Positions 18,532 through 27,631 are shown, counted from the first letter of the stretch. The stretch is 64,000 nt of DNA from Clostridia bacterium (GCA_017623355.1 JAGAPG010000010.1:1-64000); one strand, 5' to 3'. The notes: a model not told the origin generated them from the letters alone. Program-made: numbers and translations.

Positions 18532-18972
18532 TCACCTCAGAAGTGTCCAAAAATAATAAATAATTCCATAAATCGTTCCGCTTGTTATGCCGTAAAGAAT
18601 AACAGGTCCTGCTATTGAAAAAATTTTAGCACCGACCCCTAACACGTAGCCCTCGCTTTTTGAATCAATAGCTGCCGAAACAACAGAATTGGCAAAGCCG
18701 GTTATCGGAACTAATGTACCGCCGCCTGCTATTTTGGCAATATTGTCAAAAACGCCGAAGGCAGTCAAAAGAAACGCTATAAATATAATCGTCATCGAAA
18801 CTAACGAGGAAGCATCCTTTTGTTCCATTCCAATATATAAATATATATCGAGAAAAATACGTCCTAACGCGCAAATCGAGCCGCCAAATAAAAAAGCAAA
18901 GCAGCAGTTTTTAAGGAACGGAGATTTCTTTGCACGTCTTGAAATATAGATATTATAATTTTCTTTATTCAT
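18532..18972 (-). CDS. spoVAC: Stage V sporulation protein AC
   Basis: Membrane subunit of the SpoVA DPA channel; its Bacillus homologue is mechanosensitive. I start at MNKENYNIYI (18972), preceded by AAAGGAG; the longer frame upstream lacks a ribosome site. The family motif LVPITGFANSVVSAAIDSKS is clear, with about four hydrophobic helices around it. Length 146. It is the first gene of the operon. A forespore sigma-G promoter is expected, but no convincing match was found. Confidence 0.95.
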   Translation of the reverse strand: MNKENYNIYISRRAKKSPFLKNCCFAFLFGGSICALGRIFLDIYLYIGMEQKDASSLVSMTIIFIAFLLTAFGVFDNIAKIAGGGTLVPITGFANSVVSAAIDSKSEGYVLGVGAKIFSIAGPVILYGITSGTIYGIIYYFWTLLR

Positions 18973-19036
18973 AAAAGCTCCTTTGTTACCTTTTTGTAAA
19001 GTTTTTGCAGAACACGAAAAAATATTCTTAAAATAT

Positions 19037-19065
19037 TTGACAAACAATAAAAAAAGTTGTATCAT
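19037..19065 (+). promoter_or_regulatory. Promoter of the zinc-ribbon/MscS pair
   Basis: TTGACA (19037-19042), 17-bp spacer, TATCAT (19060-19065). Confidence 0.7.
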
Positions 19066-19087
19066 ATAATATAATGGAGGTGAGGAT

Positions 19088-19432
19088 ATGGCTGAAATGC
19101 TTGATAAGATCGCACAAAAAACCTCAGGAGTTTTGAATATTGCAAAGTATAAAATCAAGCTTGCGACGAAGCAGGCTGATCTTGACGAGGCTTATGAGGA
19201 GCTTGGAAGAGCACTTTTTATTCAAATATCCGATGGGACTGATATGGATAAAAAAATAGCGGCGCTTGTCGCTAAGGCTGATAAGCTTAACACCGAAATT
19301 GAAAAAATACAGCAGGAAATAGCTATACTTCAGGGAAAACCGGTATGTGCTTCTTGCGGAAAGGTCAACGCCAAATCTGCTACATATTGTGGAAATTGCG
19401 GCGATGATCTTAATGAACAAAACAAAAAATAA
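19088..19432 (+). CDS. Coiled-coil protein with C-terminal zinc ribbon
   Basis: Small soluble protein of unknown function. Residues about 10-80 are predicted helix and coiled coil (repeated KADKLNTEIEKIQQEIA-type heptads). The C-terminus has a zinc-ribbon CASCG ... CGNCG (about residues 86-105). The start follows GGAGGTGAG. It precedes the MscS channel gene by 20 bases with its own ribosome site, so the two are probably cotranscribed. Similar small coiled-coil zinc-ribbon proteins are common in Clostridia, but no role is established. Confidence 0.8.
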   Translation: MAEMLDKIAQKTSGVLNIAKYKIKLATKQADLDEAYEELGRALFIQISDGTDMDKKIAALVAKADKLNTEIEKIQQEIAILQGKPVCASCGKVNAKSATYCGNCGDDLNEQNKK

Positions 19433-19452
19433 ATTAAAGGAGAAAACAAAAA

Positions 19453-20292
19453 ATGCTTTTTATTGAAAACTTTTTCAGAGAGCTTGGACAAAAAATAGTG
19501 GATTTTTTCACTAATCCCACGACACTTTGGGCAATAGGCAAGTTTGTTATCGGAGTTCTCGTTATTATTATAGGCTTTAAGCTTGTAAGAAAAATTGTTA
19601 AAAAATTCGTAAATTCAAAGGGAATGGGCCATTTTTCCACAACGCTCAGAAGCTTTCTCGGTCATGTTATTTCTATTGTTTTGTATATAGCGATAACATT
19701 GATAGGTGTTTCGATAATCGGCTTTAATATAGCCGGACTTTCTGCTCTTATAGCTTCTATCGGAGTTACTATAGGCTTGGCAATGCAGGGTAGCCTTTCC
19801 AATATAGCCGGCGGAATTATGGTAGTAGGTCTTAAGCCCTTTGAGCTTGGAGATTATATTGATGGAGCCGGCGTTAGCGGAACTGTTACCGATATAGGAA
19901 TATTCTATACAACCCTTACTACACCCGACAACAAAAAGGTGGTGGTACCTAACGGAGCGCTTTCAAATTCCGTTATAACTAACTATTCTACTCACGATAC
20001 AAGAAGATTGGATCTTGAATTTACTATTTCTTATAGCGCAGATATCAATCTTGCTAAAAAGGTATTGCTTTCTTGCGCAAAGAGCGACGAAAGAGTGCTT
20101 GAGGATCCGGCACCAAAGGCAATAGTTACAGAGCATCAGGATAGCGCGATAGCTATGCAGCTTCGTGTATGGGTAAGAAATGAAGACTATTGGGATGTTA
20201 AATTCTCGTTAAACGAGATCGTTAAGACATCGTTCGACCAATTTGGAGTTGAGATCCCATTTCCACAACTCGATGTTCATATTACAAAATAA
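19453..20292 (+). CDS. Small-conductance mechanosensitive channel, MscS family
   Basis: Opens under membrane tension to release solutes on osmotic downshock. Helices lie at about residues 25-45, 65-85 and 90-115; the third is the Gly/Ala-rich pore helix (SALIASIGVTIGLAMQGSLSNIAGG). The beta domain motif PFELGDYIDGAGVSGTV and the C-terminal alpha/beta domain follow. Length 279 is typical of compact MscS. The ATG is preceded by AAAGGAG. Probably cotranscribed with the upstream zinc-ribbon gene. Confidence 0.95.
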   Translation: MLFIENFFRELGQKIVDFFTNPTTLWAIGKFVIGVLVIIIGFKLVRKIVKKFVNSKGMGHFSTTLRSFLGHVISIVLYIAITLIGVSIIGFNIAGLSALIASIGVTIGLAMQGSLSNIAGGIMVVGLKPFELGDYIDGAGVSGTVTDIGIFYTTLTTPDNKKVVVPNGALSNSVITNYSTHDTRRLDLEFTISYSADINLAKKVLLSCAKSDERVLEDPAPKAIVTEHQDSAIAMQLRVWVRNEDYWDVKFSLNEIVKTSFDQFGVEIPFPQLDVHITK

Positions 20293-20302
20293 AGCTAAAA
20301 AT

Positions 20303-20330
20303 AAAAAATCGGGCAATCGCCCGATTTTTT
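20303..20330. terminator. Bidirectional terminator between mscS and clpC
   Basis: Stem AATCGGGC / GCCCGATT flanked by A6 and T6 tracts. Confidence 0.9.
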
Positions 20331-22734
20331 ATTTATCAAAAAGTATTTTTTGACCGTCAGAAAATATTCTTACGGTATCGTTTGGAATTATGCTTTCATC
20401 AAGTAGCTTGTCGGAAAGAGGATCGCTTATGCTTGTTAAAATAGCGCGCCTTAACGGACGAGCGCCAAAGCTGCTGTCAAAGCCTTTTTTAGATAAGTAT
20501 TCAATAACGCTTTCATCTATTTCTAAATCAATACCGACATTTTTTGAAAGAGATTTTATCTCATCAAGCATAAGAGAGCATATTTTTTCAATATCGTTTT
20601 GGGATAGCTTTTCAAAGATTATAATTTCATCGAGTCTGTTAAGAAACTCAGGAGAAAATTCAGAACGCAGAGCATCCTTTATTTGAGATTTTATTATTTC
20701 GTTCTCGTTAGATACCGATTCGTCGAGAAATCCCAAGCGCTTTGGTGCGGTAATACTTTTTGCACCGATATTCGATGTGAGAATTATAATGGAATTTTTA
20801 AAATCCACGTGCTTGCCCTTGGAATCACTTAATATACCGTCATCAAGTATTTGAAGCAAAATATTATAAAGATCTGAATGTGCCTTTTCCACCTCATCAA
20901 AGAGGATGACGGAATAAGGTCTTTTGCGTACTGCCTCGGTTAACAGTCCGCCGTCTTCATAGCCTGCATATCCGGGAGGCGCTCCGATAAGCTTGGAGAT
21001 GCTATGCTTTTCGGAATATTCTGACATATCAAATCGAATAATACTGTCTTCAGATCCAAAAACCACATTGGCAATCTGCTTTGCTAAGTGAGTCTTGCCG
21101 ACTCCTGTAGGGCCTAAAAACATAAATGAGCCTATTGGACGATGCGGATTTTTCAGTCCGGTTCTGCCTCGCTTTATAGAGTTCGCAACTGTACGGATCG
21201 CATTTTTTTGCCCGATAACTCTTTCTTCAAGTTCCTTGTCAAGATTTTTGAGATGCTCCTTTTCCTTGGCGGCTAATCTTTTGATAGGTATTTTAGTAAA
21301 CGAGGTCAAAGCCTCGGCTATATCATTTTCGGTAATTTGAAGGGAATACTTTTGGGGACATTTATTTCTTTGACGCAGCTTTTTCAGCTCCATTTTGGTC
21401 ATAGCCTCACTGTCCCGTATTTGTAAAGCAAGATCAAAATCTCCGTTTAATATAGCATCCTCTTTTTCTTTGGTGAGCTTTATTAGATGATTTTCGAGAT
21501 TTTTAGCTTGCGGAGATTTGTTAAAGGCTCCGAGTCTTTTTTGCGCGCACGCTTCATCTATAAGATCAATAGCCTTATCGGGTAAGAATCTGTCGTTTAT
21601 ATAACGCTTGGAAAGACGCACAGCTGCCGTTATAGCTTCATCCGTTATTTTGACACAGTGATGCTGCTCGTATTTTTCTTTGAGTCCTTTTAATATAGTG
21701 ATCGCTTCGTTTTCTTGCGGTTCGCTTACATTTATGGGTTGAAATCTTCTTTCAAGAGCCGAGTCCTTTTCAATATATCTTCTGTATTCATCTGTTGTAG
21801 TAGCGCCGATAAGACGGATTTCGGCACGGGCAAGAGCAGGCTTGATAATATTAGAAGCATCAATAGCTCCCTCAGCTCCGCCTGCGCCTATGATGGTGTG
21901 AAGCTCATCTATGAAGAGAATTATGTTTTCGTTACTTTTTACCTCGTTTAGAACAGCCTTCATTCGCTCCTCAAATTCACCTCGGTATTTTGTGCCGGAG
22001 ATCATAGAGCAAAGATCAAGAGAAACGATTATTTTTTCACTTAACTCATCCGGAACGCAACCGTCAAATATTCTTTGTGCAAGCCCTTCTACGATAGCCG
22101 TCTTTCCAACTCCGCTATCACCGATAAGGCAAGGATTGTTTTTGCTCCTTCTTGAAAGAACACGAATTATTCTTGATATTTCCTCATCTCGACCTATTAC
22201 GGGATCTAATTTTCCCTCTTTTGCAAGAAGATTTAAATTTTTGCTGTGATTAGAAAGACTTGGAGCACCCGAAATACCCTTTGCTTCCTTTTTATATTCG
22301 AATGATGTATCGCAAAAGGACGAAATATCGGTTTTTATAGATTGTAAGGAAGCTCCTAATAACACAAGAATTCTGGCAGCAACACATTCGGGATCGTCAC
22401 AAAGAGCATATAAAATGTGCTCAGTTCCTATAAACCGTGTTCCGAAGCGCTTGGCGCTTCCAAGAGAGCCTTCTATTATTTTTTTGCATTTCGGAGTGAT
22501 CGAAGAAGCGGGAAGAGAGGCTTGTATGCCCTCTCCCGCAATGCTTACGACCTTGTCATATACATCGGAATAAAAAATTTTTTTATCGTCAAGAATTTTT
22601 GCACCAACGCATTCAGTGCAGATAATACCCATAAGCAAATGCTCCGTGCCTATGTAGGTGTGTCCCATTTTTTCAGCGCAGATTTTCGCTTGATTCAAAA
22701 CATCCTGCGCTTTTGGAGTAAAGCTGCTGTTCAT
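20329..22734 (-). CDS. clpC: ATP-dependent Clp protease ATP-binding subunit ClpC
   Basis: AAA+ unfoldase that feeds substrates to ClpP. Domain order: two N-terminal Clp_N repeats (residues about 1-145), AAA1 with Walker A GDSGVGKT near 208, a middle segment with a UVR-like motif around 418-441, AAA2 with Walker A GPTGVGKT near 541, and a C-terminal D2-small domain. Length 801 fits ClpC. The usual ctsR-mcsA-mcsB partners are absent; instead, clpC follows three spore-wall-type genes by 57 bp on the same strand. The ribosome site is GAAAGGG. No promoter was found in the 57-bp gap, so read-through from the spore-wall genes or an internal promoter is possible. Confidence 0.95.
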   Translation of the reverse strand: MNSSFTPKAQDVLNQAKICAEKMGHTYIGTEHLLMGIICTECVGAKILDDKKIFYSDVYDKVVSIAGEGIQASLPASSITPKCKKIIEGSLGSAKRFGTRFIGTEHILYALCDDPECVAARILVLLGASLQSIKTDISSFCDTSFEYKKEAKGISGAPSLSNHSKNLNLLAKEGKLDPVIGRDEEISRIIRVLSRRSKNNPCLIGDSGVGKTAIVEGLAQRIFDGCVPDELSEKIIVSLDLCSMISGTKYRGEFEERMKAVLNEVKSNENIILFIDELHTIIGAGGAEGAIDASNIIKPALARAEIRLIGATTTDEYRRYIEKDSALERRFQPINVSEPQENEAITILKGLKEKYEQHHCVKITDEAITAAVRLSKRYINDRFLPDKAIDLIDEACAQKRLGAFNKSPQAKNLENHLIKLTKEKEDAILNGDFDLALQIRDSEAMTKMELKKLRQRNKCPQKYSLQITENDIAEALTSFTKIPIKRLAAKEKEHLKNLDKELEERVIGQKNAIRTVANSIKRGRTGLKNPHRPIGSFMFLGPTGVGKTHLAKQIANVVFGSEDSIIRFDMSEYSEKHSISKLIGAPPGYAGYEDGGLLTEAVRKRPYSVILFDEVEKAHSDLYNILLQILDDGILSDSKGKHVDFKNSIIILTSNIGAKSITAPKRLGFLDESVSNENEIIKSQIKDALRSEFSPEFLNRLDEIIIFEKLSQNDIEKICSLMLDEIKSLSKNVGIDLEIDESVIEYLSKKGFDSSFGARPLRRAILTSISDPLSDKLLDESIIPNDTVRIFSDGQKILFDK

Positions 22735-22791
22735 TTTTCAAACCCTTTCGTTTTTATTTAATTTATTCTTGACACAAAAAGGCTTGATATT

Positions 22792-23322
22792 TCAGTTTTC
22801 CCTGGAAATTACCGCTTCGTATTCATCAAAAAGCAAATTTAAGGTTGCAGCATCGATCACAGGAGAGGGATCAATGAGATTTTTTCTTTTAAAGGACATA
22901 ATAGCTTCTTGAGTTTCGAGATCGTAAATACCGTTTATTTTTACATCCTCAAGCTCGTCGTGATGCGTTGAAATTTGCGTAAGCATATATTGTATAACGT
23001 AAATTATATCATTCTCGGTATCAGGCTCAATAATGAACGGCTTCGTATTAGATACTATTTTTACAGCTCTTGCTCCGTTCTGATTTTCAAGCTCGCTTTT
23101 GTGAATATAATTTAAAAGCTGCCATGTTTCATAATCTACAATTCCCGTTGGCTCAAGCTCATAAGCCTCTTGAAATTCATAAACAGCCCTTCGCGTTCTG
23201 TCCGAATATACACCGTCTATCGTAAAGGAGGCAGTATCATTGTTAAAATAATCAAGATCTCTTAGCATCCTTTGAATATACATAATAGCATTTTCTTCAT
23301 TTCTTAAATCAAAATAACTCAT
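22792..23322 (-). CDS. Small peptidoglycan-binding protein (two PG_binding_1-like repeats)
   Basis: Residues about 10-65 and 95-165 each form a PG_binding_1-like unit, with the usual pattern TIDGVYSDRTRRAVYEFQ and KINGIYDLETQEAIMSFK. There is no signal peptide and no catalytic domain. It stands between a SpoIID/PG-binding protein and clpC, seven bases after the former. Lack of a signal sequence suggests action in the mother cell, on the forming spore cortex or coat, but this is inferred. Start follows AGGTG. Confidence 0.85.
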   Translation of the reverse strand: MSYFDLRNEENAIMYIQRMLRDLDYFNNDTASFTIDGVYSDRTRRAVYEFQEAYELEPTGIVDYETWQLLNYIHKSELENQNGARAVKIVSNTKPFIIEPDTENDIIYVIQYMLTQISTHHDELEDVKINGIYDLETQEAIMSFKRKNLIDPSPVIDAATLNLLFDEYEAVISREN

Positions 23323-23329
23323 GATACAC

Positions 23330-24724
23330 CTATCCTATATTATAGCCGGGATATTGAGAAACAGATACTGCATTTCCGTCATACAGATCTCTGTAAACCG
23401 AGGTTATAGTATCCCAAAGGCGAGATGAAACGATACCCGACTCGGGAAGAGAGAATGTTCTTTGAAAAGCCCGAACTGCGCTTTGAGTTCCTTCTCCGTA
23501 AATACCGTCAACCGTGATCTTGGGTATTTGAGTGTAGGTATCGGAAATGTAGTTTAAATATTCCTGAAGCGCAAGGACACCCTCACCGCTTGAGCCTACT
23601 CTTAATATCGTACCCGGATAAGGAAGAGTGGTGCTCGCAAAATATTCGTCGGGTAAGGAAGAAAGAATTCCTATATAAGCGCGATATAGCTGATCCCAGG
23701 TTTGATAAGCGACCACTCCCGTTTCGTTTATACCGTAAGACCTCTGAAAAGCACGTACCGCTTGCTCTGTGCTTGGACCGAATATGCCGTCAAGTGTAAC
23801 TATCGGTATCTCCTCGTCATAGTTTCCGATAAGAGCAAGAAGATATTGCAGCTCGAACACCTCGCTTCCGGTATCACCCTCGGAAAGCTCTGTGTCAAAT
23901 AATCCTGTAACCTCTCCTATAGTTATTCCCTCAGATGCAAGGTCGTTGAGTCTTTTAACGGCGTTATAAATTGCTTGTATTCTGTACCACGTGCCCTTTC
24001 CAACTATCCCGTCGGGAGAAAGATTAAAAACTCTTTGAAATTCAAGGACCGCATTTTGCGTTGATGTGTTAAAAACTCCGTCAATGGGGTATATCTTCGG
24101 TATACCGGGATAATTTTTTGCGATTCTGTTCAGTCTTATTTGGATTTGCTGAACATCGTTCCCGATAGAGCCAAGTGACAGATCTCGTCCAGGATAGCTT
24201 GGAGAAACATTTTCTACAGGAGCATCACGTACTATCTCAATATCATCTCCGTAATAATATTGTAAAATTTCATAGGGGGTATATCCATCCTCGGCAAGAG
24301 TAACGGTACCCCATTGTTCAAGTCCCTCACATTGAATTTCTCTGCCGTCGCAATAAGCGGTGAAATACGGCTCAACAGATCCGATTCTTCGTACATATTC
24401 ATTGAATATTTCGTCAACTGTCTGAGATATGTTTTCAAATATATCTCTTCCGTAAACAAAAGATTGATCGATGGCAATAGAATTGGTTATATCAAAATCA
24501 TATCCTCTTGAAGGATAATATTCTGTGTATATTCTGTTAAGAGCGTAGGATATTTGCGCATAGATATTGGCTCTTATGGCGCTTTCAGGCCAGGTAGGAT
24601 ATATTTCACTTGATGCAACGTTTTTTATGTAGTCTAAAAACGGCACAGTAACGTTTTGAGCATCAGAGTCCGGAGAACCGAGATGGACGGTTATATACGT
24701 TGGGATAACAGGTAAATTTGGCAT
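23330..24724 (-). CDS. SpoIID-like domain protein with three peptidoglycan-binding repeats
   Basis: Residues about 25-130 resemble the SpoIID/LytB N-terminal domain (FLDYIKNVASSEIYPTW, then helices with a QSFVYGRDIF motif). Three PG_binding_1 repeats follow at about 190-255, 280-350 and 370-445, each with a DGxFGxxTxxAVxxFQ-type core. There is no N-terminal signal sequence, so secretion by the general route is unlikely. A role in the spore cortex or coat, made in the mother cell, fits the context. Start is preceded by AAGGAGGAG. It lies nine bases after the upstream gene. Confidence 0.82.
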   Translation of the reverse strand: MPNLPVIPTYITVHLGSPDSDAQNVTVPFLDYIKNVASSEIYPTWPESAIRANIYAQISYALNRIYTEYYPSRGYDFDITNSIAIDQSFVYGRDIFENISQTVDEIFNEYVRRIGSVEPYFTAYCDGREIQCEGLEQWGTVTLAEDGYTPYEILQYYYGDDIEIVRDAPVENVSPSYPGRDLSLGSIGNDVQQIQIRLNRIAKNYPGIPKIYPIDGVFNTSTQNAVLEFQRVFNLSPDGIVGKGTWYRIQAIYNAVKRLNDLASEGITIGEVTGLFDTELSEGDTGSEVFELQYLLALIGNYDEEIPIVTLDGIFGPSTEQAVRAFQRSYGINETGVVAYQTWDQLYRAYIGILSSLPDEYFASTTLPYPGTILRVGSSGEGVLALQEYLNYISDTYTQIPKITVDGIYGEGTQSAVRAFQRTFSLPESGIVSSRLWDTITSVYRDLYDGNAVSVSQYPGYNIG

Positions 24725-24733
24725 AGCTCCTCC

Positions 24734-25177
24734 TTATAGATCCGGTTCCTCGGATACTGAAAATCTTCCGATAGAATCGGGAGTTTGCGAATCGGGATCC
24801 GCATATTCCGAAAGCGGTATCATCTCGGCGGTTTGGATAGAGGTAATACCCTGGAAAATGGGCACGTTCATTTTGTAAGTGTCAAAAAATCCGTCTGCAA
24901 CGATGTAAACATTGTAGCTGACATACGGCGTTTCGTTGCTTGGAGACATAGAAAGAGACCGTGGCTTTGTGTTAAGCGCTACTTTTTCTGTTTTACCCGA
25001 AATATCGGTTCTTAGCGAGTATAAAACACCTGATGCGTCTGTGGGAAAGCGTCCGTTTTCACTCTCATCAAGCATTGGATAAATATAAACCAATGCGTTT
25101 TCAACGGGTAACGCTCCGTTTGCTGTTTTAACCTCTACTATGAGAAATCCAAGACTTTCATTTTGCTGGCTGTTCAT
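24734..25177 (-). CDS. Hypothetical protein with transthyretin/carboxypeptidase-regulatory-like fold
   Basis: 147 residues. Residues about 10-115 read as a beta-sandwich of the prealbumin/CarboxypepD_reg type (GFLIVEVKTANGALPVENALVYIY, TDISGKTEKVAL, YVSYNVYIVADGFF). No signal peptide, catalytic motif or cysteines of note. It is the first gene of a minus-strand run leading into two peptidoglycan-binding proteins. A sigma-K-like promoter lies upstream and a strong GGAGGTGAT ribosome site precedes the ATG. A structural role in the spore envelope is inferred from the neighbours only. Confidence 0.78.
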   Translation of the reverse strand: MNSQQNESLGFLIVEVKTANGALPVENALVYIYPMLDESENGRFPTDASGVLYSLRTDISGKTEKVALNTKPRSLSMSPSNETPYVSYNVYIVADGFFDTYKMNVPIFQGITSIQTAEMIPLSEYADPDSQTPDSIGRFSVSEEPDL

Positions 25178-25198
25178 AAAATCACCTCCGTTATCATT

Positions 25199-25225
25199 TA
25201 TACTATGCTGAAATTTTCAAAAGGT
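25199..25225 (-). promoter_or_regulatory. Candidate sigma-K (late mother-cell) promoter
   Basis: On the minus strand the -10 reads CATAGTATA, an exact CATAnnnTA, with AC sixteen bases upstream. This is the established SigK pattern (AC-16/17-CATAnnnTA). It ends 22 bp before the start of the first spore-wall-type gene. No good sigma-A promoter competes. Confidence 0.55.
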
Positions 25226-25226
25226 C

Positions 25227-25255
25227 TTGATTTATTTGAAATTTAGATGTATAAT
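25227..25255 (+). promoter_or_regulatory. Sigma-A promoter of queT
   Basis: TTGATT (25227-25232), 17-bp spacer, TATAAT (25250-25255). The start of transcription would fall at about 25262, the first base of the riboswitch. Confidence 0.85.
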
Positions 25256-25261
25256 TGCCTC

Positions 25262-25303
25262 AGTGAGTTCGAAACCATCCTCACTTAAAACAAAACTAAG
25301 GAG
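25262..25303 (+). promoter_or_regulatory. PreQ1 riboswitch (class I)
   Basis: P1 AGTGAG (25262-25267) pairs with CTCACT (25280-25285) around a 12-base loop containing TTC and ACC. An A-rich tail, TTAAAACAAAACTAAGGAG, follows. This is the class I preQ1 arrangement, in which the tail enters the P1 minor groove and loop C residues pair with the tail. Here the tail includes the AAGGAG of queT, which suggests that ligand binding hides the ribosome site (translational control). Confidence 0.85.
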
Positions 25304-25311
25304 AAATAAAA

Positions 25312-25806
25312 ATGAAAAGAAATAGTGTAAGAGCACTTACGTTTTCAGCACTTATTGCCGCGTTGTATGTCGCGCTGACGTACGTATCGTTTGCGCTTGG
25401 ACTTTCAAGCGGAGCTATTCAGTTCCGACTTTCCGAGATGCTTTGCATTTTGGTCTACTTTACACCGTATGCAACGTATGGCTTGAGCGTCGGGTGCTTC
25501 CTTGCAAATCTTTTGACAGGCTGTGCACCGCTTGACATTATTTTCGGTACGCTTGCTACCTTTTTGGGAGCGCTCGTTGGATCTAAGCTTAAAAATAGAT
25601 TTTTAGTTCCTATACCGACTGTCTTATCAAACACTCTGATAGTCCCCGCGGTTATAATGTATTGCTATTCAAATGAAACGAATTTGGGGATCTATTTCAC
25701 AAATCTTGTCGGAGTGCTTATAGGAGAAGCAGTGATGGCTTATATCGCGGGAATTTTATTACTTCTCGCGCTCGAAAAAAAGAATGTATTTAAAAAATTC
25801 AAATAA
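25312..25806 (+). CDS. queT: QueT-family queuosine precursor transporter
   Basis: Integral membrane protein with five to six helices, predicted to be the substrate-binding (S) component of an ECF transporter for preQ1 or queuine. The family pattern is SGAIQFRLSEMLCILVYFTPYATYGLSVGCFLANL. Length 164 is typical of QueT. The gene sits 9 bases behind the AAGGAG embedded in a preQ1 riboswitch, which independently supports the substrate. It is followed by a strong terminator, so it is a single-gene transcript. Confidence 0.93.
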   Translation: MKRNSVRALTFSALIAALYVALTYVSFALGLSSGAIQFRLSEMLCILVYFTPYATYGLSVGCFLANLLTGCAPLDIIFGTLATFLGALVGSKLKNRFLVPIPTVLSNTLIVPAVIMYCYSNETNLGIYFTNLVGVLIGEAVMAYIAGILLLLALEKKNVFKKFK

Positions 25807-25809
25807 ATA

Positions 25810-25835
25810 AAAAAATCCGCAGCTGCGGATTTTTT
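25810..25835. terminator. Bidirectional terminator between queT and the SDR gene
   Basis: Near-perfect palindrome ATCCGCAGCTGCGGAT between A6 and T6 tracts. Confidence 0.9.
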
Positions 25836-25839
25836 GTTT

Positions 25840-26595
25840 TTAAGTTTTTGCTGCACCCAAAAGCCAGGGACACGGAAGAATTTTTGCAATAACTCTGTAA
25901 AATTTATAAAACAGCTTTGGAGTATAAACGCATCTTCCTTTTTTAGCAGCTTTTATAGCTCCGATGGCGGATTTTCTCGGATTGCACCGTGGCAATTTGT
26001 CAAAGGTTTTTGAAACGCCCTTTTTTATTCCCGCAACAGCAAGAAATTCCGTATCCATAGGTCCTGGACACAGAGCAGTAACATTGATCTTTCTTTTTTT
26101 AAGCTCGTATCTTAAGGATTTTGTAAAGCTCATAACAAACGCCTTTGAGGCTGAATATACCGTCATTCGCGCATTTGGGACAAACGAAGAGATAGAGCAG
26201 GTGTTAATTATGCAAGCACCCTTGTTCATGAAGCCAAGAGAAGCTGTCGTTAGCTGAGTCATAGCTCTGACATTGAGATCACACATAGCTCCTTGCTGGA
26301 TAAAATCCGCATCGGCAAGCTCGCCTATAACACCAAAGCCGGCATTATTTATAAGGAATCTGATGTCTGCATCGTTTTCCTTGAGCAAACGAATATATTC
26401 CTTTACGTTTTCCTGAAGCGTTATATCCATAGGAATTATTTTTGTAGGTAAAACACCGAATTTTTCGGAAATGTCTTTAAGACGCTCCTCTCGGCGCGCA
26501 ATGATCCAAACCTCGTCAAGAGGCTCTTTTTGTATTTCCTTATAGAATTCAACTCCGATACCGCTTGAAGCACCGGTCACGATAGCAATTTTCAT
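25840..26595 (-). CDS. Short-chain dehydrogenase/reductase
   Basis: Classical SDR. The N-terminal TGASSGIG (residues 7-14) binds NAD(P), the NNAG structural motif is present, and the catalytic Ser...YSASK triad is visible (CSISSF ... YSASKAFV). A PGPMDTEF segment follows. Length 251 is typical. It lies nine bases behind the alpha/beta-hydrolase gene on the same strand, so they are probably one transcript. Substrate is unknown. Confidence 0.93.
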   Translation of the reverse strand: MKIAIVTGASSGIGVEFYKEIQKEPLDEVWIIARREERLKDISEKFGVLPTKIIPMDITLQENVKEYIRLLKENDADIRFLINNAGFGVIGELADADFIQQGAMCDLNVRAMTQLTTASLGFMNKGACIINTCSISSFVPNARMTVYSASKAFVMSFTKSLRYELKKRKINVTALCPGPMDTEFLAVAGIKKGVSKTFDKLPRCNPRKSAIGAIKAAKKGRCVYTPKLFYKFYRVIAKILPCPWLLGAAKT

Positions 26596-26604
26596 AGAAG
26601 CTCC

Positions 26605-27375
26605 TTAAAAGCCCAATTCTCTTAAAAATATAACGGCGTTTTTGCTCCATGTTCCTACGTCCTTGCGATCGTAAGCAAGACCGAGACCGTGGCATCCGTG
26701 AGGATAAATATGAAGCTCGTATGGAATGCCGTGCTCGCCAAGAGCTTGAGCAAGAATAAGACAGTTATTCGGAGGAACGAGATCGTCCTCTGTCGTATGC
26801 CACATAAAGCATGGAGGGGTATCTTTGGTGATGTTTTTTTCATTTGAGAACATTTTGATTAAAGCAGGATCCTCGTGTTCATCACCGAGAAGAGCCATAC
26901 GAGATCCCTTGTGAGAATACTGTTCTCCAAATGTGATAACGGGATAGCAAGGCATAAATGCGTCGGGACGCGCGTTAAGCTTGTCTATATCGTCTGTCTT
27001 TTCATAAGCATCGAAATTATAAAGAGTACCGGATGTAGCGCAAAGGTGTCCACCTGCCGAGAAGCCGAGAGTAGCAACCTTTTCATAGCCGAGAGAACGA
27101 ACGGTTCTTATAGCTCTTTGAATATCGCTGAGCGGAGCAAATTTGTGGCACGGCTTAACGTTGTAATCAAGGACGAAAGCATTTATTCCGTTTTCATTGA
27201 ACATTTCAGCAATAGGGGCGCCTTCGTGATGTGCTTTGCCTAAGTATCCGCCACCGGGACAAACGATAACAGCAGTTTTTGAATCGTTAACCTTGAATTC
27301 TGTTATTGATGGACGGAATGAGTTGTCGGTGTAAGAAATGTAGGGGGGATTTTCCCAAAGATAAATTTTTTTCAT
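26605..27375 (-). CDS. Alpha/beta hydrolase, acetyl-xylan-esterase/BD-FAE-like
   Basis: Probable esterase. An oxyanion-hole motif VCPGGGYLGKA precedes the nucleophile elbow GFSAGGH with the catalytic Ser. The Asp is likely in TTEDDLVP and the His in YPHGCHGLGL, completing the triad. Length 256 and the PGGGY motif fit the group that deacetylates plant polysaccharides. There is no signal peptide, so it would act on imported oligosaccharides in the cytoplasm. Start follows GAGAGG. It precedes the SDR gene. Confidence 0.88.
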   Translation of the reverse strand: MKKIYLWENPPYISYTDNSFRPSITEFKVNDSKTAVIVCPGGGYLGKAHHEGAPIAEMFNENGINAFVLDYNVKPCHKFAPLSDIQRAIRTVRSLGYEKVATLGFSAGGHLCATSGTLYNFDAYEKTDDIDKLNARPDAFMPCYPVITFGEQYSHKGSRMALLGDEHEDPALIKMFSNEKNITKDTPPCFMWHTTEDDLVPPNNCLILAQALGEHGIPYELHIYPHGCHGLGLAYDRKDVGTWSKNAVIFLRELGF

Positions 27376-27501
27376 AAAAACCTCTCAAAATTAAAATACT
27401 ATAAAATAAGTATAGCACAAATAAATCCAAAAAAAAATATTTTTTTAAAAAAATATTCTTAACTTAGAAAAATAAAAAATAGAAAAAATTCAAAAAAACT
27501 A

Positions 27502-27530
27502 TTGACAAAATAAAATTGCTGTGATATTAT
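27502..27530 (+). promoter_or_regulatory. Promoter of tRNA-Lys
   Basis: TTGACA (27502-27507), 17-bp spacer, TATTAT (27525-27530). Confidence 0.85.
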
Positions 27531-27550
27531 GTATAGGCACGAAACCAAAT

Positions 27551-27626
27551 GCCCTTGTAGCTCAGACGGTAGAGCACTTGACTTTTAATCAAGGTGTCCG
27601 GAGTTCGAATCTCCGCAAGAGCACCA
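27551..27626 (+). tRNA. tRNA-Lys (anticodon TTT), CCA encoded
   Basis: Cloverleaf with anticodon loop CTTTTAA on stem CTTGA/TCAAG, T arm CGGAG-TTCGAAT-CTCCG, and encoded CCA. The acceptor stem GCCCTTG / CAAGAGC has a C3:A70 mismatch where a C:G pair is expected; the other six pairs match. Phage-like remnant sequence begins within 80 bp of its 3' end. Confidence 0.95.
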
Positions 27627-27631
27627 TATAA

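Noticed and set aside
18973..19036. Sigma-G promoter for spoVAC
   Set aside because: A GAATA -35-like sequence exists but no acceptable CATnnTA -10 at 17-18 bases.
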